64,000 nt of DNA, taken from assembly GCA_965232575.1 (NCBI GenBank), contig CBDDPZ010000009.1:62001-126000 (forward strand). The letters run 5' to 3'. This DNA comes from Bin5 sp965232575 (GTDB taxonomy: Bacteria; Chloroflexota; Anaerolineae; Caldilineales; Caldilineaceae). The notes under the pieces were generated by a model. It was not told the DNA's origin. It ran no database searches and saw nothing but the letters and a program-made list of their open reading frames with translations. A program made the position numbers and the translations under genes. This document shows, piece by piece, positions 1-8,782 of the stretch (its first letter is position 1; each line of letters begins with the position of its first letter).

Positions 1-168
1 GTCGAATCCCGTAAACTCCTCAAAAGGGATAATTCTGTTGAAGGTGTTGGTCTGACTGTTTTCTACTCTTCCATCAATTGAGTCTGGGAGGGCAAAAATA
101 CTGTACTCCCTCCACGCTTCAATGTCTTTCTTTGAAAGGGCCACTGACCTTCCAATATTGAAAGGCAA
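1..168 (-). CDS. Partial unknown ORF, continues off the left edge
   Basis: An open frame on the minus strand runs from just after a TGA (169-171) to the first base of the window, 56 codons with no stop. Possible starts are TTG at 168-166 or GTG at 144-142. The peptide contains GRSVALSKKDIEAW, which vaguely resembles the recognition-helix region of small AlpA/MerR-like helix-turn-helix proteins, but the similarity is weak. Base composition is clearly more AT-rich than the neighbouring genes, which could mean transferred DNA or a non-coding edge. I do not recognise the family. Confidence 0.3.
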   Translation of the reverse strand, partial: MPFNIGRSVALSKKDIEAWREYSIFALPDSIDGRVENSQTNTFNRIIPFEEFTGFD

Positions 169-300
169 TCAGAAGTTTGGGGCTTGACCGAACAGACCTG
201 CCCGTTCAACGGCGGTAGAGTCGTCGAGGTTCCAAGTCAACGGAACGAAGCCCGCCCGGTTCTGTTTCAAGCCACAATGCATGCTAGAGACTGACAACAA

Positions 301-2016
301 ATGACCGAACAACAGCAGGTCGAAACCCCCGAAGCCAGGTACGACTCTGAAATGGTCGACGTGCAGCGCCGCATGGACGAAACCTGGGCCGGCGACAGAG
401 CAGTGGATCCCAGCGCTTATCCCTATTTCAACCCCGACTACCGTCTGCCGTTCAAGCACATTGGCCTGCAAAAGCAGCTCTTCCTCGACAACTACATCCT
501 CGACGAACTGATCGACGCCGAACGAACCGTCCCGCCCCCGCAAAAGGCCGAACCGGCCTTGGTCGAGTTCGAAAACCTCCCCTGGGAGCGCTACCACTTC
601 ACCAGCGTACCCGCCGCGGCCCTCTACGATCCCGATGATCGCCTTTTCAAGATGTGGTACAAGACGTTGGTCAGCGGGAACACCAACTCAGCCCAAGGCG
701 CCGAAGTCGTTCTCTGCTACGCCGAGTCCGACGATGCCATGCACTGGCGCAAACCCCTGCGTGAGGACTGTCAGCCATTCGAGGACAGCCCAAAGACCAA
801 TATCGTCGTGCGCGACTTCGACAACGGCACAATCGTCCTCAATCCCGACCGCACCGATCCAAGGCGGAAATTCCTGGCAGTCTACAATCCGTCAATGGAG
901 GCCACCAGGCGGGACCAGCGCGTCATGTCCCGCGTCGCGGCCTCGGCCGACGGCATCAACTGGCAGGTGATCAGCGACGATTCCCCCTTTCGCCACCACC
1001 ACCAGATGCGCGTCATCTGGGACGACGCCTACAAAAAGTGGGTTGGATACTCCCAGGCCTCGCATGCCTTCGCCAGCCATCTCCACGTCCGCACAATCGG
1101 CCGCCAGGAGAGCGCCGACTTCATCAACTGGTCTCCCAAACAGATCATCCTGTCGAGCGACTGGGATCCCAACGTCGGCCCCAATGTCGAGTTCCATACA
1201 ATGTCCGTGCGCAAAGAGGGCGGCCTCTACATCGGCATCGTCGAGGAGGCGCACGGGGAGCGCCAATGGCTTGTCAACCGTGACGGCAGCAACCAGCGCG
1301 ATCAGTTCCACACAAGAGCCGCCCTCTACGCCAGCCGCGACGGCTACCGCTTCTTCCGCGCCGACGGCTACCGCCCCTGGGCCGACAACGGCCCGCCCGG
1401 CAGCCAGTACTACGGCTACTTCTGTCATACCGTCGCCGGCTACCTCCTGCACCAGGGACAGATGGTCATCCCCTGTTCCGCCTTCCCCCACAAACAGCGG
1501 GACACGCGTCCGGCCGGCGTATCGAATCACGCCCCCCTCTCTTCGGCAGCAGCCTCCCGCCGCCATATCGAGGACCTGACCCGCTACGGATTCGGCAGCC
1601 CGATGATGGATCATGTGCGCCCGGACCTGCCCCTGCAGCGGGCCATCGGCGCCCTAGTCCTGCGCGAGGACGGCTGGGCCGCGCTCCGCCCCAAGTACGA
1701 AGCCGGCCAGGTGATCACCAAGCAGTTCGTGTTCGAAGGCAACGCCCTCCGCGTCAACGCCGACTGCGCCTACGGGCTGATTCGGGTTGCCCTCCTCGAT
1801 TCAGAGCTGAAACCCTATCCCGGCTTCAGCCTGGAGGACTCCGTTCCGCTTCACGCGCCCTCCCGCCAAATTTGGCGCCAGGTTACCTGGAAAGACACGC
1901 CTGACCTGCGCCGCCTGTGGAACAAGCCCGTGCGCATCTGCTTCTCTCTGCTGGAGAGCAGCCTCTACGGCTTCCAGTTTCATTACCAACCTGATACAGA
2001 TAATGAAGGACGCTAA
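301..2016 (+). CDS. Glycosidase-like five-bladed beta-propeller protein (paralog 1)
   Basis: This 571-residue protein has no signal peptide. After about 55 polar residues comes KQLFLDNYILDEL, then LFKMWYKTL and a YAESDDAMHWRKPL motif of the kind found in propeller blades of the GH32/GH43/GH62/GH130 superfamily. The C-terminal part (about 470-570) looks like a beta-sandwich (LLDSELKPYPGF). It is paralogous to the proteins at 20993-22540 and 23598-25061, which share the KQLF(L/I)D(N/D)Y opening or the S-x-D-(G/A)-x-x-W blade motif. It heads a plus-strand set with the GH127-like and PIG-L genes and overlaps the next frame closely. A role on a carbohydrate is inferred. No obvious ribosome site precedes the ATG, so the start is less certain than the frame. 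Confidence 0.8.
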   Translation: MTEQQQVETPEARYDSEMVDVQRRMDETWAGDRAVDPSAYPYFNPDYRLPFKHIGLQKQLFLDNYILDELIDAERTVPPPQKAEPALVEFENLPWERYHFTSVPAAALYDPDDRLFKMWYKTLVSGNTNSAQGAEVVLCYAESDDAMHWRKPLREDCQPFEDSPKTNIVVRDFDNGTIVLNPDRTDPRRKFLAVYNPSMEATRRDQRVMSRVAASADGINWQVISDDSPFRHHHQMRVIWDDAYKKWVGYSQASHAFASHLHVRTIGRQESADFINWSPKQIILSSDWDPNVGPNVEFHTMSVRKEGGLYIGIVEEAHGERQWLVNRDGSNQRDQFHTRAALYASRDGYRFFRADGYRPWADNGPPGSQYYGYFCHTVAGYLLHQGQMVIPCSAFPHKQRDTRPAGVSNHAPLSSAAASRRHIEDLTRYGFGSPMMDHVRPDLPLQRAIGALVLREDGWAALRPKYEAGQVITKQFVFEGNALRVNADCAYGLIRVALLDSELKPYPGFSLEDSVPLHAPSRQIWRQVTWKDTPDLRRLWNKPVRICFSLLESSLYGFQFHYQPDTDNEGR

Positions 2017-2020
2017 GCCA

Positions 2021-3577
2021 ATGCTTGCAGATGTCAACGCGACCGATATCGCAGCGGCGATCCGGCTGGGATGCCGCACGATGTGTTCGGTCTTCAACGC
2101 CGATGACGACGACGTACCCTTTTTCGGCTCCCAGGTCTGGCCGGAAGCGTTTCTCAGCTTCAGTGCCTCGGCCTCCGAGTCGCACGTACCCGGCCGCCAT
2201 CTCAACGCCCTCCTCAACGCCGAAGACGTGTTGGGCCTCACAGTGGACGAAGGCTGTATCGACCGCCACGCCCGCGCCGCCTACCTCTCCTATTCCGGCG
2301 ATCTTCCTCTTCCCCTAAACCGCGATCGCATAGGCGGCCCCCTGGTCCATTTCTATCCCCATAACATCCGCGAGGGATTTCACGCCCTCTACGCCTTGGC
2401 CCGTTTCCGCGACAGCGCCCGCGCTCTCGAACTGGCAGAGCGTAGCATAGTTGCAATTCAGGATCTGTGGCATCCACACAAGGGCTGGGACAGAGATCGG
2501 ATTGAGGCCAAATTCGAATTCCATCCTACCACATTCATTATCGGACTGGCGCGGGCGATCGGTCCCCTGGTGAAGCTGCACCGGCATACCGGTTGCGCCG
2601 GCGCGCTCGAACTGGCCCTGGAGCTCGCAGATAAAGCCGCTGCCGAGTTCTTCCTTCCCTCCGGCGCATACGATCGTGAGACATTCGGCGGGCACACGCA
2701 CTCCACCACATGCGTCATGTCTTCGCTCGCCCAGTTGGCCGACCTGACCCGTGACGCTGGCTTGATGGCGCGGGTGCGCGCTTTCTATGACAACGGGCTG
2801 AATGACATACGCGACGCCTTGGGCTGGGTCATCGAAAGCAGCGGCGATGAAGTGGACCCGGACCGCGGCGAAGTCAACAACACAGGGGACATCGTCGAAA
2901 CTGCGCTCCTGCTTGGAAAGTGGGGGTATCCGCAGTACTTTGAAGACGCCGAGCGCATCCTGCGCTGCCATATGCTTCCCTCTCAGTTACGCGACACCTC
3001 ATTCATTCGCGAGCCGGACAACCCCGACAACGAGGACGGAAAGCGAAATGTAGCCGACAGACATCTGGGCGCGTTCGGCTTTCCCGCGCCTTACGGGCAC
3101 AAGACTTTGGACGCGCAGCGCATCAGCTTCAACATGGATATTGTCGGCGGATCAGTTGGGTCACTATGTGAAGTCTACCGGCTAGCCGTAGAGACGACCC
3201 CGGCGGGCCACTACGTGCATCTGCACTTCGATCACGAAACCGATGCCGCGGCCGTAGAGTCCCCCTACACGCACCGCCACCTGCGCGTGCGCGCCAAGCG
3301 GCCGGGTCCCCTCTTTGTGCGTCTGCCTAGCTGGGTCGCAGTGGACGCAGTCAGCGTCGACGGTTTGAAAGAACTCCCTCGCTGCCACAATGGCTATCTG
3401 GTCGTCAGCCGTCCGGCGATAAACCGTTGGATTACCATTCGATTCGAGTTGCCCGAACGGGACATCGTTCTCAGCCACCGCACCCGCGAGATCAAAGTGC
3501 GGCTCCGCGGCGATTCGGTTGCCGCCATGTCCAACTTCGGCGCCGAGCTCACCTTCTTCCCAGCGCTCGACGAGTGA
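2021..3577 (+). CDS. GH127-like (alpha/alpha)-barrel protein
   Basis: A cytoplasmic-looking protein of 518 residues with a long helical N-terminal two-thirds and a beta-rich C-terminal end carrying RLPSWVAVDAVSVDG, the sort of sandwich found after the (alpha/alpha)6 barrel of GH127/DUF1680-type glycosidases (beta-L-arabinofuranosidase relatives). GEVNNTGDIVETALLLGKWG sits mid-protein, where family members carry an active-site segment. The typical GH127 Zn-cysteine cluster is not evident, so activity is uncertain. I chose ATG 2021 because AAGGA lies 11 nt upstream. ATG 2003 is in frame but has no ribosome site and would overlap the preceding gene by 14 nt. Probably co-transcribed with the propeller gene. 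Confidence 0.7.
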   Translation: MLADVNATDIAAAIRLGCRTMCSVFNADDDDVPFFGSQVWPEAFLSFSASASESHVPGRHLNALLNAEDVLGLTVDEGCIDRHARAAYLSYSGDLPLPLNRDRIGGPLVHFYPHNIREGFHALYALARFRDSARALELAERSIVAIQDLWHPHKGWDRDRIEAKFEFHPTTFIIGLARAIGPLVKLHRHTGCAGALELALELADKAAAEFFLPSGAYDRETFGGHTHSTTCVMSSLAQLADLTRDAGLMARVRAFYDNGLNDIRDALGWVIESSGDEVDPDRGEVNNTGDIVETALLLGKWGYPQYFEDAERILRCHMLPSQLRDTSFIREPDNPDNEDGKRNVADRHLGAFGFPAPYGHKTLDAQRISFNMDIVGGSVGSLCEVYRLAVETTPAGHYVHLHFDHETDAAAVESPYTHRHLRVRAKRPGPLFVRLPSWVAVDAVSVDGLKELPRCHNGYLVVSRPAINRWITIRFELPERDIVLSHRTREIKVRLRGDSVAAMSNFGAELTFFPALDE

Positions 3578-3650
3578 TGGCAGCGGTACCTGTTCCGCCG
3601 GACGAATACCCGGATACGGCAACACGAATCAAGAATAAAGGAAACCGATC

Positions 3651-4568
3651 ATGGCAAGCAGACCCATTCACATCCTGCTCGTCGCCGCTCATCCCGCCGA
3701 CAGCTTCGACATGGCCGGCGGCACGCTCGCCCACCACGTAGACCAGGGCGATCGGGTAACCGCAGCAATCCTGACCACCGGGGTGCGCTCCCACCACTGG
3801 GAACTTGGCGAGCAAAGACGCCGCGCTGGCGCCGATCTGGATGTAGAAGAATATGTGGCTCAAGCTGTCGAGGAAAAGCTGGAAGAAGTCCGCCGCGCCT
3901 GCCGCATTCTGGGCTTCGACGACGTGCGCGACCTCGGCTTTGAGGACGACGACATCCTCGTCACCCAGGACAAAATCGAGGCCATCGCCGACGTCATCCG
4001 CGCCGTCAAGCCCGACATGCTGATCACCCATCACCCATTCGAGAGCGGCGGCTTCAAAATGCACGGAACCACCGGCCAGTGCACCCTCTACGCCTGGCAG
4101 CTCGCGCAAGGGTCGGGCCGCGGCCGCCAGGAGCGCCATCCCGTTCCCTGCATCTACTTCATGAACCCGACCGCCTACATCGGCAACAACAGCCTCGAAT
4201 ACGCCGGCACCGCCCGCGCCGATCTCTATATCGACATTACCGACGTGATCGACAAAAAAGTGCGGGCGCTGGACCAGATCGCCAGCCAGTACTACGGAGG
4301 ACCCTACGCCCGCAAGCGCGCCGAAACCTCCGACGGAGCCTACGGCAACAGCGCCCTCGTAGCCTACGCCGAAGAGTTCCAGCGCTTCCAGCCCCAGGTC
4401 CGCTACACGCTCCCCATAACCGACGCCGAGCTGGACCGCATCACCGAGCCGCAGTCAGCGCACATGGGACGGCGCAGCGAGATGATCGGGGGACTCATGC
4501 CTCTATCAGAAGGCGAAGAGTTCACATCTCGCCATCGCATGTCAAAGGAAAAGTACCGAGACGATTAG
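3651..4568 (+). CDS. PIG-L/LmbE family deacetylase-like protein with altered AHPDD motif
   Basis: 305 residues with the PIG-L Rossmann-like opening HILLVAAHPADSFDMAGGTL and a later THHPFESGG, where the third zinc histidine is expected. PIG-L enzymes are zinc hydrolases that remove N-acetyl groups from GlcNAc-type sugars or cleave related amides. The canonical motif is AHPDDE. Here Ala16 replaces the first Asp, the proposed catalytic base, while His14 and Asp17 (metal ligands) remain. A good ribosome site (AAAGGAAACCGATC) precedes the ATG. Its place behind the propeller and GH127-like genes suggests a role on an N-acylated sugar. Whether it is a distinct subfamily or an impaired enzyme cannot be told from this sequence alone. 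Confidence 0.85.
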   Translation: MASRPIHILLVAAHPADSFDMAGGTLAHHVDQGDRVTAAILTTGVRSHHWELGEQRRRAGADLDVEEYVAQAVEEKLEEVRRACRILGFDDVRDLGFEDDDILVTQDKIEAIADVIRAVKPDMLITHHPFESGGFKMHGTTGQCTLYAWQLAQGSGRGRQERHPVPCIYFMNPTAYIGNNSLEYAGTARADLYIDITDVIDKKVRALDQIASQYYGGPYARKRAETSDGAYGNSALVAYAEEFQRFQPQVRYTLPITDAELDRITEPQSAHMGRRSEMIGGLMPLSEGEEFTSRHRMSKEKYRDD

Positions 4569-4640
4569 CACCGGCGGCCAGTTTGAAGTAGCAGGCTACA
4601 TCCGGATGAAGCAACGCCTGCCGCGAAAGCTGAGGATCGG

Positions 4641-5126
4641 TTACTCTTCGAGTCGACTGAAGGTCATGCGTTCATCGCCAGCGCCGTTGCGCCACAGGTC
4701 CTGGCAGGCGGCGGCCAGCTCAGTAAGACCCTCTGTAATGGTAGCGAACAGATTTCCGGGCATATGTCCGTCTGGACCTAACAGGTAGTTGTCCCTCCCG
4801 TAAAAGATCGCAAGATCGATCAGCCCTGTCTCACGGCACTGCGCCGCCATGTCGGGCGGGACTTTATTGCCGGGAGGCACCGGCAGGTAGAGAATGTCGC
4901 CGGGGATGGGGAAGACGGTGGCGTTCTCCTTGTCGGGATCCTTCTCCGCGAAAGGGGACGTAAGGATATAAACTTCGTTGTTGGCCCATTTGGCGTGGTA
5001 AGCGGCGCCGGACAACGGCAGCGCGTTCCAGACAGCCTCGGCGGTCAACGGGGCAGCGTCATCGAGAAGCTCGGCCACGGCTGAGACGTCATGTTTCTCA
5101 AATGAGATCTTGATTCTACGAGTCAT
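4641..5126 (-). CDS. DUF3830 family protein (copy 1)
   Basis: 161 residues matching the DUF3830 cyclophilin-like family: an N-terminal beta-strand (RRIKISFEKHDVSAVAELL), AVWNALPLSGAAYHAKW, a central GDILYLP and the C-terminal FYGRDNYLLGPDGHMPGNLFA block. The copy at 12359-12847 shares all of these in the same order. The biochemical function is unknown. The family is often found beside AMDase, hydantoinase and amidohydrolase genes. AAAGGACAGAACCAC precedes the ATG as a ribosome site. It lies downstream of the AMDase gene at 5653-6411, with a decayed permease on the opposite strand between them. Confidence 0.85.
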   Translation of the reverse strand: MTRRIKISFEKHDVSAVAELLDDAAPLTAEAVWNALPLSGAAYHAKWANNEVYILTSPFAEKDPDKENATVFPIPGDILYLPVPPGNKVPPDMAAQCRETGLIDLAIFYGRDNYLLGPDGHMPGNLFATITEGLTELAAACQDLWRNGAGDERMTFSRLEE

Positions 5127-5211
5127 GTGGTTCTGTCCTTTTGCTCTCGCGATACATACCGATTAGGAGTCCGGATGAGGCCAGGTGTACGCATATACAG
5201 AAACTACTGAG

Positions 5212-5240
5212 GTGACTCCCCTTTGTCAGTTTCCTATAAT
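5212..5240 (+). promoter_or_regulatory. Sigma70-like promoter upstream of the permease remnant
   Basis: GTGACT (5212-5217, 4/6 match to TTGACA), then a 17-nt spacer, then a perfect TATAAT (5235-5240). Nothing intact lies immediately downstream: it points at the decayed ABC permease segment and the small frame at 5490. It may be a relic, or may serve the small frame. Confidence 0.35.
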
Positions 5241-5244
5241 AAAC

Positions 5245-5490
5245 CTCGACGACGCCGCCCGGGTTGACGGCGCCAACGAGTTGATGATCTTCTGGCGCGT
5301 CGTCACGCCCCTCTCCAAACCGGCCATTATCACAATCGCCATCTTTGAGTTCATGCACGGCTGGCACGACGTTATCGGCCCGCTGGTCTACCTGCGCAAT
5401 CCGGACCTGTACATGCTCTCAGTCGGACTGCGCCTCTATTTCACCCAGCACGGCGCCGAATAGGGTCTGCTCGCAACTGTCTGTGGGTGA
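5245..5490 (+). pseudogene. Remnant of a MalG-type ABC sugar permease (C-terminal end, interrupted by TAG)
   Basis: The frame reads LDDAARVDGANELMIFWRVV and PLSKPAIITIAIFEFMHGW, the EAA loop and last membrane helices of carbohydrate ABC permeases. It aligns with the intact permease at 19994-20887 (EEAAIIDGAS, PLAKPALATVAIFSFM). Roughly the first two-thirds is missing. At 5461-5463 the codon aligned with the Trp of the intact protein (MWGPLMAAS) is TAG, after which the frame continues GLLATV, so a Trp codon has become a stop. The end of the protein is also lost. A second sugar transporter probably once served this left-hand gene set. Confidence 0.8.
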
Positions 5491-5615
5491 TGAAGAGCGG
5501 AGAGCTCTGCGCGCAGTTCCCGCCAGAGCCCTATCCGCTCAAAGAGGAAGACCTCTACAGACCAACCCCCTGGCCCAAAGTAGTAGATCGTCTTGAGGAA
5601 CAAGCTGCGGACTGA
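5490..5615 (+). CDS. Possible 41-residue ORF or coding remnant
   Basis: ATG at 5490 overlaps the TGA that ends the permease remnant (ATGA arrangement). The frame gives 41 residues, MKSGELCAQFPPEPYPLKEE then a DLYRPTPWPKVVDRL segment, ending at TGA. Codon choice is GC-rich in the third position, as in neighbouring real genes. It resembles the tail of a larger enzyme rather than a complete small protein, but I do not recognise it. Confidence 0.25.
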   Translation: MKSGELCAQFPPEPYPLKEEDLYRPTPWPKVVDRLEEQAAD

Positions 5616-5652
5616 AGTGCCGTTGGAGGGCCGATCAAATCTGGGATCGACT

Positions 5653-6411
5653 TCAGTTCTCAAACAGTACGCCGCGCCCGGGCAATCTCGGCTCCACCCC
5701 CATCATCTTCAACGCCTGCCAGCCGGTCGCCTGATTCGACGTAACGACCGGTTTCCCGAGTTCCTCCTCCAGTCCGGAGATAAAGTCGGCGGTCTTCTGT
5801 CCCGTGCAGCTGATCAGCACCGCGTCAGCCTCCGGCACGTCTGACCGCAGCGCGGCCTCGCGAATCGTCTCCGGCGGTACGATGCTGTGGTCCTGCAGAT
5901 AGTGCAGGGGATTGCTGTTCACCACCTCAATGTCGCACTCGGCCAGAAAACTGATGAGCGCCTGGTTCACGTCTTCCATGTACGGCGAGGCAGTCGCGAC
6001 GCGCCGCACTTCCAGGCAGTGGAGCGCCTTGACGATAGCGGTGCTGGCGGTTGTGCAGGGCAGTCCGGTGGCGTCCTCAACCCTTTTCTTCAGTGCCTCG
6101 TCTCCGGCAACGCCCTGCACAAAGCTGGCCGTCGTGCAGTAGTAGGCGAAAACGCTCGGCTCCAGCCGCATCAATCTGGCGGCGGCGGCCTCTATGTCCC
6201 CGTTCTCAGCCAGCCAGATACCCAGTTCCACGCTGCTGCCATCTTCAGTCTCAGCCCCCACCGGAAACATGGGCACATGCGTCCGTACCGACACCATCGG
6301 CACCTGCTCCGGCAGATACTTGCGGATCTCATCGATCATCCGGTTGATGTCGTAATCCAACCACATATCGTCTGGATAGATCGCCCCCAGCGTCTGATGA
6401 TTTTGTCCCAT
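5653..6411 (-). CDS. Maleate isomerase/arylmalonate decarboxylase-like protein (copy 1)
   Basis: 252 residues of the Asp/Glu racemase superfamily, AMDase/maleate cis-trans isomerase branch. Both catalytic cysteines are present: Cys92 in FAYYCTTASFVQG and Cys202 in VLISCTGQKTADF. The two-cysteine pattern fits a racemase or maleate-type isomerase rather than a decarboxylase with a single cysteine. The C-terminal KPVVTSNQATGWQALKMMG motif is typical. AGGAAAGGTAG directly precedes the ATG. It is paralogous to 10074-10811. It sits downstream of the FAH and DUF6807 genes on the same strand, suggesting work on a small dicarboxylate or 2-substituted acid released in this pathway. Confidence 0.88.
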   Translation of the reverse strand: MGQNHQTLGAIYPDDMWLDYDINRMIDEIRKYLPEQVPMVSVRTHVPMFPVGAETEDGSSVELGIWLAENGDIEAAAARLMRLEPSVFAYYCTTASFVQGVAGDEALKKRVEDATGLPCTTASTAIVKALHCLEVRRVATASPYMEDVNQALISFLAECDIEVVNSNPLHYLQDHSIVPPETIREAALRSDVPEADAVLISCTGQKTADFISGLEEELGKPVVTSNQATGWQALKMMGVEPRLPGRGVLFEN

Positions 6412-6541
6412 CTACCTTTCCTCCTTCACCGCGCTCTGCCCCAACAACACCTCTCTTCCGGGTCGACGAACCATCGTCACGCAGTACGACACGCGTAATT
6501 CTGAGTACTCACTATGTCGCCAGACTCCCGTCAATACCGGG

Positions 6542-7771
6542 TCAGCCTTCCTCTCCCTCTGACACCGACACCGTCGGAGGCTGCGCGAACTCGGCATAGC
6601 GGGCCGCGATGCGGGCCGCGTCGTCACCGTCGTGAACAAAGACCCGAAACTGAAAACTCAGCGTTTCGCCGCTGTGAATAGTCTTGGCATGGCGCCCAAA
6701 CGGAGCGGCACACATCCAGCCATCATCACGCACGTGAAAAGTGTGGGGGTGGTGGATGTTCTCTGGATGGCCAAGAATTGCGATCCCGTTCGTTTCGCTA
6801 GGGCTGATCGGCCCAGAATAGTCGCACCACTCCGCCAACTGAAGATGGACCTCCTCCTCGTTCAGCGCGCCGCGTGCGTTGAGGATGCGCCCTCCCCCCC
6901 GCAACACTTCCAGCGGATGGGCCACGCGCGCCGCCAGGATGCCAAACGTGGACTGCCCAAACGTGACCTGTTCAACCTGAGGTTCAAATGTCAGGTCGAA
7001 GTCGATCAGTTGCTCGCCCCCAGCCAGAGGACAAACGCGTACGCGTCGGGTCTCGTTGAGCAACACATCCCCCTCATGGCTGACCCAGGCTAGCGCCATC
7101 TCCAACCGCGCGTACACCGGTCCGTCCTCTTGCCTCAGAAATCTGTCGTGCGCGATGCGGCCAATGCCAACCAGCGGGGAGTCCGTTCCGGCATAGAAGT
7201 GCAAATGCTCTGTCTCAAAGCTGACATCGTTGACATTTTCGTGTTCGATCCACAGCGAGCGGTGATGGTCGTGGCCGCCACTGAAGTCGCGCGGATGCCC
7301 AAGTCGCGTCACCGATCGCCCGCTCGGACCGCTCACAGGGTAGAAGAACGGTTTGCGATACTGCCCGCTGTAGCAGTACCCTAACAGGTTGCGATTGTCG
7401 TGACTTACCCAGACGCGGTCATTGGCGTCCGGCAAGACCTGGATCGCCGGAAAAGGCTGGGCTTTCCCGTTGCCGCGATCCGCCAGTTCGAGGTTGACGC
7501 GCCGCGGCGCACTCGCTGCGCGCGGCGCCAACCAGGTCAGCCTGATTCGACCCTGCGGGTCAGGCGAAAACTCAGCCTGCGCCGGAACGCTGACCGTCTG
7601 GCCGTCCGCCAACCTCTCCTGCATCCAGAAACCGATCTGGCGCTGCTCGATCTGCGGCGGCTCGACCCCCAACGTTTCAAGATCGACCGCCGCGTTCAGC
7701 AGCGCCTCTCCTGGCGGCTCACCGACAGCGGCAGCCGGCACGTCAAAGCGCAGCGTTCGCCGTTCACCCAT
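6542..7771 (-). CDS. DUF6807 (PmoA-like) family protein
   Basis: 409 residues with the DUF6807/'methane oxygenase PmoA'-type core: PVSGPSGRSVTRLGHPRDF, GGHDHHRSLWIEHENVNDV and FDLTFEPQVEQVTFG, then a C-terminal HPHTFHVRDDGWMCAAPFG. Despite the old family name, these proteins have no proven link to methane oxidation and occur in polysaccharide or sugar-acid catabolic clusters. The ATG overlaps the end of the FAH gene by 8 nt, so the two are probably translationally coupled. The HDHHRS histidines may bind metal (inference). Confidence 0.8.
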   Translation of the reverse strand: MGERRTLRFDVPAAAVGEPPGEALLNAAVDLETLGVEPPQIEQRQIGFWMQERLADGQTVSVPAQAEFSPDPQGRIRLTWLAPRAASAPRRVNLELADRGNGKAQPFPAIQVLPDANDRVWVSHDNRNLLGYCYSGQYRKPFFYPVSGPSGRSVTRLGHPRDFSGGHDHHRSLWIEHENVNDVSFETEHLHFYAGTDSPLVGIGRIAHDRFLRQEDGPVYARLEMALAWVSHEGDVLLNETRRVRVCPLAGGEQLIDFDLTFEPQVEQVTFGQSTFGILAARVAHPLEVLRGGGRILNARGALNEEEVHLQLAEWCDYSGPISPSETNGIAILGHPENIHHPHTFHVRDDGWMCAAPFGRHAKTIHSGETLSFQFRVFVHDGDDAARIAARYAEFAQPPTVSVSEGEEG

Positions 7772-8660
7772 CCCGGGTGTCCGCCACGACTGGATTGCTC
7801 AAGACCCCGATCTCCTCGATTTCCAACTCAACCGTGTCTCCCGGCTTGAGGCCCGGCGGATGCACCGGCGTACCCGTGGCGATCATGTCGCCCGGCTCTA
7901 ACCGCATGTACTGGCTGATATATTCGATCAGTACGGGAATCTGAAACAGCATCGTGTTCGTATTGGCGTGCTCGATCTCCTCTCCATTGACGCGCATCGT
8001 CATCGCCAGATTGTGTGGGTCGCTGACCGCGCCTGGCAGCACGACATGGGGCCCGATCGGAGTAAAGGTGTCGACCCCCTTCGTGTATGACCATGGACGC
8101 TGCACCTCGAAGGCAACATTTTGCAGGTCACGTGCCGTCACGTCATTGAGCAGCGTGTAGCCGGCCACGTACCCGTTCGCATCCGCCCGCGAAATGTGGC
8201 TGCCCTCCTTTCCAATGATGACGGTCAACTCGATCTCCGGCTCCACCACGTTCAGACCCCGCCGGAAGACGATTGGCTCGCCGGGCCCGATGATGGAAGA
8301 GGTCGGCTTGAAGAAGAGCGGCGGCTCGTCCGGGTCCTCCTCACCAGGATGGGAAAAGTTTCCCCCCAGCGCGATCAGCTTGCCCGGCTGTGGAATCGGC
8401 GTGCGCAGCGTGGGCTCACTGACAGTGAAAGCGCCATTCAGATGATGTTCATAGACAAACATAATCGTAGACTGAAATGTCTCTGCGTTAAACAGGTCCG
8501 CCTTCATCAAGGCAACCATGTCAGTGATCAGTTGTGGGCTTTCGTCGCCGTGCTGGATCAACTGTTGAGCCTGAAACGCGCGCGAAAAATCCAGCATCCC
8601 GAAGTCGGTTACAATGCCAATGTGGTTGTGGTCATCATGTGCAAACAGGGCGATTCTCAT
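7764..8660 (-). CDS. Fumarylacetoacetate hydrolase (FAH) family protein
   Basis: 298 residues. The N-terminal third is variable and the C-terminal FAH fold carries the metal-binding acidic residues in VVEPEIELTVIIGK, then NDVTARDLQ, then EPGDMIATGTPVHPPGLKPG, the usual end motif. The family hydrolyses or decarboxylates 2-oxo acids, such as 2-keto-3-deoxy sugar acids and homoprotocatechuate products, using Mg or Mn. GGAGGCTTGAATCG precedes the ATG. The position between GNAT/AMDase and DUF6807 genes suggests it cleaves a 2-oxo or 1,3-diketo acid in this catabolic route. The exact substrate is not predictable. Confidence 0.9.
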   Translation of the reverse strand: MRIALFAHDDHNHIGIVTDFGMLDFSRAFQAQQLIQHGDESPQLITDMVALMKADLFNAETFQSTIMFVYEHHLNGAFTVSEPTLRTPIPQPGKLIALGGNFSHPGEEDPDEPPLFFKPTSSIIGPGEPIVFRRGLNVVEPEIELTVIIGKEGSHISRADANGYVAGYTLLNDVTARDLQNVAFEVQRPWSYTKGVDTFTPIGPHVVLPGAVSDPHNLAMTMRVNGEEIEHANTNTMLFQIPVLIEYISQYMRLEPGDMIATGTPVHPPGLKPGDTVELEIEEIGVLSNPVVADTRDG

Positions 8661-8782
8661 CGATTCAAGCCTCCGGAATCCTGTGGTGAACTGTCCGTTG
8701 TTCTGCTGTTCGACACCCAGCCGCGCCGTCGCTGCATGTCAGAGAGTTTTGCCTCCTGAGCCGGGACACGCCGTCCATCCAC

